DNA from: Basidiobolus ranarum
Taxonomy: Eukaryota; Basidiobolomycota; Basidiobolomycetes; Basidiobolales
DNA: 32,237 nt
Direction of reading: 5' to 3'
Assembly: GCA_040143965.1 (NCBI GenBank)
Contig: JASJQH010006960.1
Span: 1-32,237, forward strand
The first letter of the stretch is position 1. Every line of letters begins with the position of its first letter. A program made the position numbers and the translations under genes. A model generated the notes under the pieces. That model made no database searches. It was not told where the DNA came from and saw only the letters and a program-made list of their open reading frames with translations. Below, piece after piece: positions 20,843 to 28,857 of this stretch.

Positions 20843-20870
20843 ATCAAAGTTGGGCTGAAAGTAGGGGAAG

Positions 20871-20878
20871 TATAAATA
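20871..20878 (+). promoter_or_regulatory. TATA box of SGNH-like gene
   Basis: TATAAATA lies 32 bases before the start codon at 20910. The match and position are good for a TATA element with a short 5' leader, or the leader may begin further upstream. Confidence 0.45.
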
Positions 20879-20909
20879 TTGTGAACATAGTGTCGTAACG
20901 TTGATAGTC

Positions 20910-21859
20910 ATGAAATATACTCCAAGCTTCATTTGCAGGGTAGGAATTGCATGGTGTCTAGCCTTTAACCACTATGGTAATGCTCAAAATCAGCCATCGC
21001 TGCAAAATCTCATTATTTTCGGAGACGGATATAGCGACAGTGGTAATACGTTTATCCTGGACAACAATACTTGGCCTCAAAGACCATACTTTCGTGGTAG
21101 GTTCTCCAATGACCAAGTGTGGTCTGAACTTGTATTGCCACCTTTAAATATGCCACTCTCTATGTATGCGTACGGGGGATGTAGAGGTATCTATCTATGT
21201 AGTTCGATATGCACACATGAACGATCCTAACTATTGCTACTTTAGCCGACGAAGTCACTCAAACACCCAACAGCTCCGAAATCATACCTAGCATCACACA
21301 ACAGATGAGAGATTTCCTATCAGTACCTACCGACAAAATACTACGCTCCTTGGCCGTAGTGTTTTTCAGCGGGGCTGAGTTTCTGGAGGAACCTCTATCA
21401 GATCCTAACCAAGTTATTAAAGCCTTTCGAGAATGCATATATGAATTATCGCAGAGTGGGGTTCACAATATCATATTAACTACTCTACCGCCATTAGATC
21501 GTTTTCCAGGGGTTCAATTCGATCGAATCAGACAGTACCAATTACGTAGGATTGTTGATACCTACAACAGAGGAATGATCTCCTTGGTAAATTATTTCGC
21601 ACGCCGGCGTAAAATAATACTGTGGGATATACACAACATTTTCTCCCAAGTTATGGACAATGATTCCTTTAGAACTATCCACAAACCTTGCCTATTCAAC
21701 TCATCTAAAGGTACCCTCCAACAGTGTAACTATAGTGAGGATTACCTCTTTTGGGACACTTTGCATGTTACATCCAACATGCATCGCTTACTTGCCAAAT
21801 CATTCGTACACCAAGTCAGTTCCTCCTGGCCGGACATTCCCGTGTGGGGAGATGTTTAG
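20910..21859 (+). CDS. Secreted SGNH/GDSL-fold protein lacking catalytic residues
   Basis: Two exons, 20910-21186 and 21246-21859 (59-bp intron); 891 bases, 296 aa. Residues 1-~25 form a signal peptide ending near GNAQ. The SGNH hydrolase layout is clear: block I LIIFGDGYSDSGN, RPYFRGRFSNDQVW, block II YAYGG across the intron, block III VVFFSGAEF, and block V FWDTLHVTSNMH. Family members are esterases or lipases using a Ser-Asp-His triad. Here the nucleophile position of GDS(L) is Gly-40 (codon GGA at 21027) and the GxND asparagine of block III is Glu, although the block V DTLH pair remains. This is probably a secreted pseudoenzyme or binding protein. Four to five telomere-like tracts sit in its promoter, and an AATAAA follows at 22014-22019. 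Confidence 0.85.
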
Positions 21860-21901
21860 GCCATGCTTTGACCACTCTTGTATATACATATAACTACCCA
21901 T

Positions 21902-21915
21902 ATATCACGTGATAT
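21902..21915. promoter_or_regulatory. 14-bp CACGTG palindrome
   Basis: ATATCACGTGATAT is perfectly self-complementary with an E-box core, 43 bases after the SGNH-like stop codon. It may act on the downstream gene or be an insulating or 3' element; function is not shown. Confidence 0.35.
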
Positions 21916-22013
21916 GCAGGAACATTTTACTAATGCACTTCATTGTACTTTATGACTGAACTATGATTGAGCATTTGGGTATGTAACAGTATACCTCGAT
22001 TTACTCGATTTAC

Positions 22014-22019
22014 AATAAA
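22014..22019 (+). terminator. Candidate polyadenylation signal (AATAAA)
   Basis: AATAAA is about 155 bases after the SGNH-like stop codon, in an AT-rich stretch. Motif match only. Confidence 0.3.
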
Positions 22020-22118
22020 AATGAGCATATGATTATATGGACTGATTATATGGACTGCATTCTATATTGATGCCTTTTATTTGGAAATTATTAAGGCATC
22101 GGATAATTTGCATGCGTA

Positions 22119-22130
22119 ACCCTAACCCTA
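22119..22130. repeat. AACCCTAACCCTA telomere-like motif
   Basis: Two exact CCCTAA-type units lie in the region between the SGNH-like gene and the following orphan, on the C-rich strand. Confidence 0.65.
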
Positions 22131-22545
22131 GCCTTGTAACATAGTGAGTACTTTATTCATTATAAAAATCACCCGCTTGTCCCTCTGGTGCACGTTTCTG
22201 TATATCTGTCTGACACTTTGAGCCAATCTTTGCTTAAGTTTCTTCCATTATTTCCCACTTGCAACTCTATCCTGCTCCTTAAGTCGTACCAAGCCCTTTT
22301 AGTTAGCTAGTCGTTAATATTATCGATATAATTTTGCATCTATCTCTCGATCAAATTCTAGTAATTTGCCGCTTGTGCCGACTCTGGTACTGAGAAGTAC
22401 CAATAGTTTTTCCTACCCTCAAGACCTTTTCTCCTCACCTCATTTCTATTATTATCTTTGTTTATTTCATTCTCACCAATTTGTTTCATCATCTTGTTAC
22501 CCTCTTACGAAACGCAAGGAAGGCAACACACCATTAGCAGAAGTT

Positions 22546-23403
22546 ATGTTGAACAAACGCTTAACCAAGGCTTTTCGTCGAGTTACTGAAAAAACTAAAG
22601 CCCATCTCCCCAAAACTTCCAGCTCTGCTTCTGTAGATAAAACATATCATCGTTTCCAAGATGACCTTGAACTTGACGATTCAGACCGGAATTATTACCA
22701 ACAACCTGAATACATTTTATCCCAAGCCTATTCTGAAAAACCTCTTACACCTCCGCTTTCTCCCCAAACCGACCCAAAGAAGCTCGATTCGGTAACTGTA
22801 CGCCGGACTCCTACTGTTACCTCTCGAAGCTCTGGGAATTTTGTTCGAACTATGCGTTTAATAAGTAAACAACGAAGAGAGGGCGCCCGTGTATCGGATA
22901 TTTATGATATATTTTTCCCAGAACAAGGTATCTGCAAAGCACGGGCTATTTACTTTGCAGCAAGAATAATGAATCACTTTCCGGACTTCATTCCTACAAA
23001 GTCTCTAGCAGGTGAGGATCCGGATACCCTTGACCGACTATATCACACTATTGCTGATAGAGTTTACACCTATTCATATGTAAATTCCTTCATGCCTAGT
23101 GGAGAGAAACAGGAACATATTTTGGCTAAATTTGAACAGGAAATGCAAGCTTTTAATCCCAAATATTTAGAGTTCAAAGGAGGACGTGAAGCGATTTTTG
23201 CAGTTCATTATGCTCTAAATGTAGTGTTTCCCGATGACCTCGAAACAGAAGAAAAGGTAAAGCTAGTTCAGATGGCTCGGGAATGTATTGAGAACTGCTT
23301 TGAGAGTGAAGAGAAGCTCAACGAAAATGAACGCCAGTGCATGTATAATTTTCATAAACTTATGAGTGGTGTTGAATGGCCTGATCCAAATTTAATGGTC
23401 TGA
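22546..23403 (+). CDS. Hypothetical fungal protein, mostly helical
   Basis: A single-exon protein of 285 aa from the ATG at 22546. The frame is open further back but only a TTG is available there, and that upstream stretch reads like a pyrimidine-rich leader. I do not recognise the family. The first ~110 residues are basic and Ser/Pro-rich with a TPPLSP cluster that looks like a phosphorylation site for proline-directed kinases. Residues ~120-280 look like an all-helical domain: RLISKQRREG, SDIYDIFFPEQGICKARAIY, ARIMNHFPDF, LDRLYHTIADRVYTY, GGREAIFAVHYALNVVFP and ENERQCMYNFHKLMSG. No signal peptide, membrane segment or catalytic motif. Codon use is normal for the window, so it is very likely a real gene. 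Confidence 0.75.
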   Translation: MLNKRLTKAFRRVTEKTKAHLPKTSSSASVDKTYHRFQDDLELDDSDRNYYQQPEYILSQAYSEKPLTPPLSPQTDPKKLDSVTVRRTPTVTSRSSGNFVRTMRLISKQRREGARVSDIYDIFFPEQGICKARAIYFAARIMNHFPDFIPTKSLAGEDPDTLDRLYHTIADRVYTYSYVNSFMPSGEKQEHILAKFEQEMQAFNPKYLEFKGGREAIFAVHYALNVVFPDDLETEEKVKLVQMARECIENCFESEEKLNENERQCMYNFHKLMSGVEWPDPNLMV

Positions 23404-24084
23404 TGAAGATTGACTATCACGCATATCCTGTCTCTTGTTTCCTTCACACACGCATGCGCACACTATCCACACCTTCCCTACTTAGATGTTTTATGGGTAT
23501 CAGTTTGTATTAGCATACTCAGATTGTATATACATTAGTGTGGGCCTATCTTAATGTGTTCGTTGCCTAGCCCACTGCTCCACATAACACCAACTATCTC
23601 CGTAATCCTCAAACTACTATCTCTACTTTAATGCTCGCCATCGCTCATCATTTGTACTTCATCTAATACCCAACCCCTAATGATCTAAATGTTTGAGCGA
23701 ATTTACTTTATTATTACCCAACAAATAATAAGATTTACAATCCATAATAGAATGCTTTGTTCTCGAATATTTCACGCGTTCGCTAATTTACAGCAACGGT
23801 TTTTTTTAATGACTGAAATTTGTTGAAAAAAAATTTACTAAGGAAAAAAAAGAGAAAAATCAAATCTTAGTACCATATTGAACCAGTGGAGCCAATGATC
23901 GCTGTAATTTGAAAAAAAGTCATTTTTTTTTCTTGACTGAAAATGTAGGAAAAAAGGTTATGGTGGCCGAGAATTAGGTATTCATGAAATAGAAAAACCA
24001 ACGACGAACAGTCTCTTTTCTAACTTGGTCGTGCGTTCTCTCCTTTCCAACTAACCACAAACCGAGAGTTCTCTTTTTTCAGTC
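23404..24084. other. NOP56 promoter and upstream intergenic region
   Basis: This is AT-rich with several A- and T-homopolymer runs (23800-23930) and pyrimidine tracts near the NOP56 start, as expected of a highly expressed fungal ribosome-biogenesis gene. No other gene was recognised. Confidence 0.5.
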
Positions 24085-25723
24085 ATGGTCAGCTTCATAC
24101 CTTTCATATGTTTATTGAATAGTTTTAAACTGTGCTTTTATTACATATCTTTCCACTGATTACTGTATATGATTACTCACGCAAACATTCTCTTCCTACC
24201 AATAGGTCAACTACGTCCTGTTCGAAAGCGCTTCTGGCTACGCTCTCTTTGAGAGACTTGAATCCGAGGAAATCGGTTCCAAACTTGACGAAGTTCAAGA
24301 AAGCTTCTTGGATCTCGCCAAGTTCGGTAAAATGATTAAGCTCAAGTCCTTCGTCCCCTTCAAGAGTGCCGCTCATGCTTTGGAGAACGCCAACGATGTT
24401 TCTGAGGGTAAGTTTCAGTTTTGTTGATTCTCAGTCGTAGTAACATTGTTGTTAAACGTTGATTATCTTTTCTTAGGTATCTGTAACGAAACCTTGAAAG
24501 CTTTCCTTGAGATGAATCTTCCTAAATCTAGCAAGAAGTCCAAGGTTGAGTTGGGTGTTACCGAGAAGAATCTTGCCGGTTCCATCAAAGCCGAAGTTGG
24601 TGTTGAGTGCTCTACTAGTGAGCTTGCTCAAGAGCTTATCCGTGGTATCAGATTCCACGCTGATAAGCTTCTTAAGCAATTGAAGGAGGGTGATTTGGAA
24701 AAGGCTCAATTGGGTTTAGGTCACTCTTACTCTCGTTGTAAGGTTAAGTTCAATGTCAACCGTTCCGATAACATGGTCATTCAATCTATCGCACTTCTTG
24801 ATCAACTTGACAAAGATCTCAACACTTTCTCCATGCGTGTTAGAGAATGGTATGGATGGCATTTCCCCGAACTTTCCAAGATTGTCAATGACAATGCTCA
24901 ATTCGCCAAGATTGCTAAGTTCGTTAAGAACAAGAGCACTTTGACCGAAGAGAGCCTTGAAGGCCTCGAAGAGATCACTGGTGATGCTGATAAGGCCAAG
25001 CAAATTTTGGATGCTGCTCGTTCCTCCATGGGAACTGACATCTCCGAATTCGATTTGCTTAACATTGAAAACTTCGCCACTCGCGTTGTTTCCTTGGCCA
25101 ACTACCGCAAGGAACTCCATGATTACTTGAACAGCAAGATGTCCCACATTGCTCCTAATCTTTCGGAACTTATTGGTGAAGTTGTTGGTGCTCGTCTTAT
25201 CTCCCACGCTGGTTCTTTGACCAATCTTGCCAAGTATCCCGCTTCCACTGTCCAAATTCTTGGTGCTGAGAAGGCTCTCTTCAGAGCTCTCAAGACCAAG
25301 GGTAACACTCCCAAGTATGGTCTTATCTACCACTCCTCTTTCATCGGCCGTGCTGGTGCCAAGAACAAGGGTCGTGTCTCTCGTTTCCTTGCCAACAAGT
25401 GCTCCATTGCCTCCCGTATCGATTGTTTCCTTGAGAAGCCTACCACCAAGTTCGGTGAAGCTCTTAAGCAACAAGTTGAGGACAGATTGGCCTTCTACGA
25501 ATCCGGTGCCGCTCCCAGCAAGAATGCTGACGTCATGAAATCCGTTATGGATAACCTTGATGATGATGAGGTTGCTGTCCCCGCCAAGAAGCGTGATGCT
25601 GAGGATGCCGATACCGACAAGAAGAAGAAAAAGAAGAAGACCGAAAAGGCAGAGAAGAAGTCGGAGAAGACTGAAAAGAAGTCTGAGAAGAAGGACAAGA
25701 AGAAGAAGAAGAAGTCTGAATAA
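24085..25723 (+). CDS. NOP56: Nop56, box C/D snoRNP core protein
   Basis: Three exons: 24085-24087, 24206-24407 and 24477-25723; 1452 bases, 483 aa. Exon 1 contributes only the ATG: a 118-bp intron starts GTCAGC and rejoins at GTCAAC, giving [17 protein letters not shown], the expected Nop5/56 N-terminus. The central region holds the NOSIC and Nop domains ([88 protein letters not shown]). The Lys/Glu-rich KKE tail is typical of Nop56/58 nucleolar proteins. With Nop58, fibrillarin and Snu13 it forms the rRNA 2'-O-methylation particle. [12 protein letters not shown] and the region after it favour Nop56 over Nop58. Codon bias is stronger than in neighbours, as in highly expressed genes. I saw no box C/D snoRNA in either intron. 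Confidence 0.95.
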
Positions 25724-26279
25724 ACGTGTAGGAAGAGAAATCCTTAGAGAAATGTAGTTAGAAAGTACACATCGTTTCTCCCTCTCTTGCCACCCAATTA
25801 TAATTACATTTTTATATAGATATTAGAGAGCGATATTTTCTCTAGTTTTTTCGAGACCGATTCTTTATCTAAAGGTAGAATTTGTTTCTTCTGTGCCTTC
25901 TTTCTTCCTATTCCGATATTATTCTATATCTTTATTTCATTAACATACGAACACGCGCAATTCTTTTAGTTACTTTGTGAATACTTTCATCTGTCCAACA
26001 CAATCTTCCCTATTTCGAAAGAAAAAATGATGAAAAATATAATAAATTTATTGTAGACAGTCCTGCTATTCACTAATTTTATACATAACCAGCCATAGCA
26101 TTAATCCTTTACTATTACTAATGCGAGCTGATCATTCAACCATCACTGAATGACAAATCAATCACATTGTGCCCCAAAACTGGAGGAGTTGCAGTTTGTC
26201 ACGTGTACCATGAACAAAGGAGAAAGAACATAAATACATCCTTGCCTAACTCGAAACCTCACTCTTACACGAACTTATT
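25724..26279. other. Intergenic region NOP56 / OXLD1-like
   Basis: This is the NOP56 3' region, AT-rich, followed by the promoter of the next gene with a CACGTG core at 26200-26205. No gene was recognised. Confidence 0.5.
26200..26205. promoter_or_regulatory. CACGTG E-box upstream of OXLD1-like gene
   Basis: The palindromic CACGTG core lies 75-80 bp before the start codon at 26280, a typical promoter distance. The same core sits about 100 bp before the DHX16 start. Confidence 0.4.
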
Positions 26280-26747
26280 ATGTCTGTTTCCGCCCTTGTC
26301 AAAGCCCTCGCCCACCCCTACATTAGATCATCCCATAGATTTTATTCTTCGCAGATTTTGAAAAAGTATGGATTACCGGAGAGGCCACAAGAACCAACCA
26401 CCTGCTGTATGAGGTAGGTATACAACTAACCCTAATCCTAATACTCACCTGACAACTAACTCTGTTGCATATACTTATTAGCGGATGTGCAAACTGGTAA
26501 ATTGATCTAGTTCTCATTATTATATATATATATGCCAATACCTAACCCTAAATATTGCATCAGTGTCTGGGATGTATTCAACGATGATATCAAAGAATAC
26601 AACGAAGCAGTGAAGAATATTAGAAGCGATTATCAAGCCAAAGGAATACCAATCCCTGAAGAACTAGAGCAGGAGCTAAGTCAAGAAATAGAAGTAGACC
26701 CCTCCATGAAAGCATTCCTAGATATGGAGAAAGCGATGAAGAAGTGA
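26280..26747 (+). CDS. Oxidoreductase-like domain protein (OXLD1-like), mitochondrial
   Basis: Three exons: 26280-26413, 26482-26496 and 26564-26747; 333 bases, 110 aa. The middle exon is only 15 nt. Joining the three gives EPTTCCMSGCANCVWDVF, the Cys-rich core of the oxidoreductase-like family (OXLD1 in animals), followed by a charged helix. Each junction falls in phase 2, so the 15-nt exon supplies five whole residues' worth of sequence across the motif. Residues 1-~25 (MSVSALVKALAHPYIRSSHRFYSS) look like a mitochondrial presequence. Members are small mitochondrial proteins; I cannot state a reaction. Without the microexon the Cys motif would be incomplete. Both introns contain CTAACCCTAA words. 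A plausible AATAAA follows at 26855-26860. Confidence 0.85.
26425..26441. repeat. CTAACCCTAATCCTAA motif in intron 1 of OXLD1-like gene
   Basis: A telomere-like C-strand motif inside the 68-bp first intron. A matching CCTAACCCTAAA sits in the second intron at 26541-26552. Confidence 0.6.
26541..26552. repeat. CCTAACCCTAAA motif in intron 2 of OXLD1-like gene
   Basis: This telomere-like word lies 12 bases before the acceptor AG at 26562-26563, and its CTAAC could serve as the branch-point sequence. Confidence 0.6.
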
Positions 26748-26854
26748 ACATTGTTTCCATACCCGTCCCTTAAATATTGCTTCTATCCCCATCTTCATGC
26801 CCTTTCCTATCATTTTGTACAAATAGCATTCATCCCATTTCATAAATCTAGATA

Positions 26855-26860
26855 AATAAA
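26855..26860 (+). terminator. Candidate polyadenylation signal (AATAAA)
   Basis: AATAAA lies about 108 bases after the OXLD1-like stop codon at 26747. Motif match only. Confidence 0.3.
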
Positions 26861-27525
26861 TCTCGTTTCAGCTCGGTAGTGACGTAGGCAGTGATTGATT
26901 TGGAATTCAAGGCTGTCCGAATCACATGGATATCGCGCTTAAATAGTTTAGATAAGCAACCTAGATTCCCTCGTATATATTCAAGAAAGCAGATTGGGTG
27001 ATTGCTCGTGTGGTTGTACCTAGGATACATCTTGAACCCCACATGCTATGCTATATGCTGAAAATGTAATAGCTTCCTAAGCCAAATTGAACCATCATTC
27101 CAATGATCTTTAGCATACATACACACCCTCACTAAAGATGTGGTAAGCGAAGGTTGACATCATCAGTTGGAATGTCGGAATCTCTGAATGGCCAGACCTA
27201 GGATTAAATAACGATCAACTGAGGCCAATCAATATCAACTTGGATGAGAAGTTCTATCTTCAAGCTCAGATCATTGTCACTGATTTTATTATTAGAACCT
27301 CTATATAAGAAAGCTATAAAAACTTGACTAATAAACCTTAATTAACCCTATTATCAATTTTGTTCCAGCTGACTCGAATATCTACTCAACGAGTTTGAAA
27401 ATCCATCAGTTGTTTGTTCCCTTTTCTCTACTTCTCTTCCCAATAATAATAATTACCCTCATCTGAGAACAGCTTGCGCTTTACTTTCAAAGTATCATTT
27501 ACGGAGCACTTGTATATTGTGGAGA

Positions 27526-27534
27526 TATATAAAA
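27526..27534 (+). promoter_or_regulatory. TATA box of TM-SH3 gene
   Basis: TATATAAAA is found 58 bases before the start codon at 27592, consistent with a TATA-driven promoter with a short leader. Confidence 0.45.
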
Positions 27535-27591
27535 CCTGTACATATCGAAATCCTCGAATATCTCATAATTCACGCATCTATTTAAGTACAC

Positions 27592-28857
27592 ATGAAAGCA
27601 AAACATTACCACTTGCCCATTCTTCTACTACTTCTTGATTCAACCCCACAAAACTTTGGCCAAAGTGTCAGCGACCAATGTTACAGCTTGAGTAGCTCGA
27701 AGTATTGTGGTGGAAGCTATGGTAGCTACTATCTCTCTACTAATACTGTAATAGAAGGTATTCCAGTCACAGATGTTGTTTCACTCGACCGTGCTATCGA
27801 TTATTATTTCGGCTCACCGCAAGATATTAGAACTTGTTCGACTTATTTTCGATGTAATCCTATGAGTACTTGGGATGGTGTGTATTTCCCTCCCTTTCGT
27901 GAACTTTTTTATTGTAGACAACTTCTGGAAAATCCTTTTTCCATGGCATGTAATTCAAAAAACCCAGTACCACCAACCTGTCAAGCAGATTGTCTTCAAA
28001 GCGTAGATGAATGGCAATTTTTATGGGGTAATGATACACTATGTAATTCACCTGGAGACCTTGCTTCCAAGCGAGCTGCCATAGTTCAAGGATGGTGTGA
28101 TGTTTCACCATATAATGGTACTCAAGCGAACTGTATACAGCCTAAAGATACACCACAAACTGTTTGCGGTATGTTTATACTATTTTCACTTCATGGCTTT
28201 CTTACTTTTAAATAACGAAATTGATTTTTACAAATTGACTTAGGCTATTCACTCCCTCAAGATCTCCCATCCCTTTGCATTTATTGTACAGGTAGTCCTC
28301 AAGCTCCGTGTTGTAATTCGGACCACGTTCGCTCGTGTAAAAACTCGGAAAACAACTCGAAAAGTCAACTTATTATCATTCTACCCATTGTAGTGGGATG
28401 TTTGGGTATGATTGGATTAGTCGCTGGTGTATGGCTTTACTATAAAAAGAAACGACAACATGGAAATACCCGAGAAAGCGCCAAAGATCCTAACCCAGGT
28501 ACATTTACTGGCCCCAATCCCAGGAGTTCCACTATGGATTCAGAGTATATCACACCATTCTCAACGGTATACACTTGTGTTTACCCTTACGAGCCCACAC
28601 TGCCAGACGAACTTCGGATCCTGCCAGGCGATGCAGTAACCATATTGATGACTTTCGAGGATGACTGGGGCGTAGGTCGTAATTTAACACGCGGCGGTGA
28701 GGGTGCATTACCACTTGCATGCCTAGACAAAGGAGTGACACCCTCGGAAGAGACTATAGTTTCAATAAGTAGTAGCAGTAGCATACCGAGACGAACATGC
28801 TCCAAGCGTGATTCTGGCAATATACGAATATCTCAATATTCTACAAAATCCACATAG
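27592..28857 (+). CDS. Single-pass membrane protein with Cys-rich ectodomain and cytosolic SH3
   Basis: Two exons, 27592-28168 and 28244-28857 (75-bp intron); 1191 bases, 396 aa. Residues 1-~24 are a signal peptide. A Cys-rich ectodomain (~25-230) with about 19 cysteines, including CPTYF-like and CNS spacings and a late CCNSD, is followed by a TM helix at ~235-259 and a basic stop-transfer (YKKKRQH). The cytosolic part has a linker and then an SH3 domain at ~300-355: VYPYEP (ALYDY strand), DELRILPGD (acidic RT-loop and diverging turn), DDWGVG (binding-surface tryptophan) and GALPLACL (the closing strand). It ends in a Ser-rich tail. Fungal TM-plus-SH3 proteins act as surface sensors or polarity scaffolds (Sho1, Fus1), but this ectodomain differs from Sho1's four TMs. 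I infer a surface receptor or adaptor role; Chs7 lies downstream. An extra intron near 28500 (G|GTACAT) is possible but not needed. Confidence 0.82.

Larger units (their letters stand above)
20246..20909. other. Divergent promoter region with telomere-like and G-rich tracts
   Basis: This lies between the divergent BipA-like (20245) and SGNH-like (20910) genes. Five or more GGGTTAGG-type tracts are packed into 20628-20842, along with G/C-strand-biased runs (GGGGTGGGGG at 20603-20612, CCCCACCCCC at 20650-20659), a TA dinucleotide run and a TATA box. No gene was recognised. Confidence 0.6.
21860..22545. other. Intergenic region with palindrome and telomere-like motif
   Basis: This contains a perfect 14-bp ATATCACGTGATAT palindrome (21902-21915), an AATAAA, a short direct repeat of GATTATATGGACT near 22030-22054, and AACCCTAACCCTA at 22119-22130. 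The right part is pyrimidine-rich and likely the promoter and leader of the next gene. The frame is open upstream of 22546 but lacks an ATG. Confidence 0.5.
26748..27591. other. Intergenic region before TM-SH3 gene
   Basis: AATAAA occurs at 26855-26860 and TATATAAAA at 27526-27534. The rest is AT-rich without recognisable genes; short open frames on both strands look like chance. Confidence 0.5.

Noticed and set aside
24088-24205. Possible box C/D snoRNA in NOP56 intron 1
   Set aside because: CTGA-like words occur but no RTGATGA box C at the right distance, and no terminal stem was seen.
24716-25474. 252-aa frame on the minus strand over NOP56
   Set aside because: It is antisense to highly biased NOP56 codons, which often keeps an opposite frame open. 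The plus-strand protein is a clear family member.
28497-28502. Second intron donor in the TM-SH3 gene (GGTACA)
   Set aside because: The reading frame continues through without a stop and gives a normal SH3 linker, so the intron is not needed.
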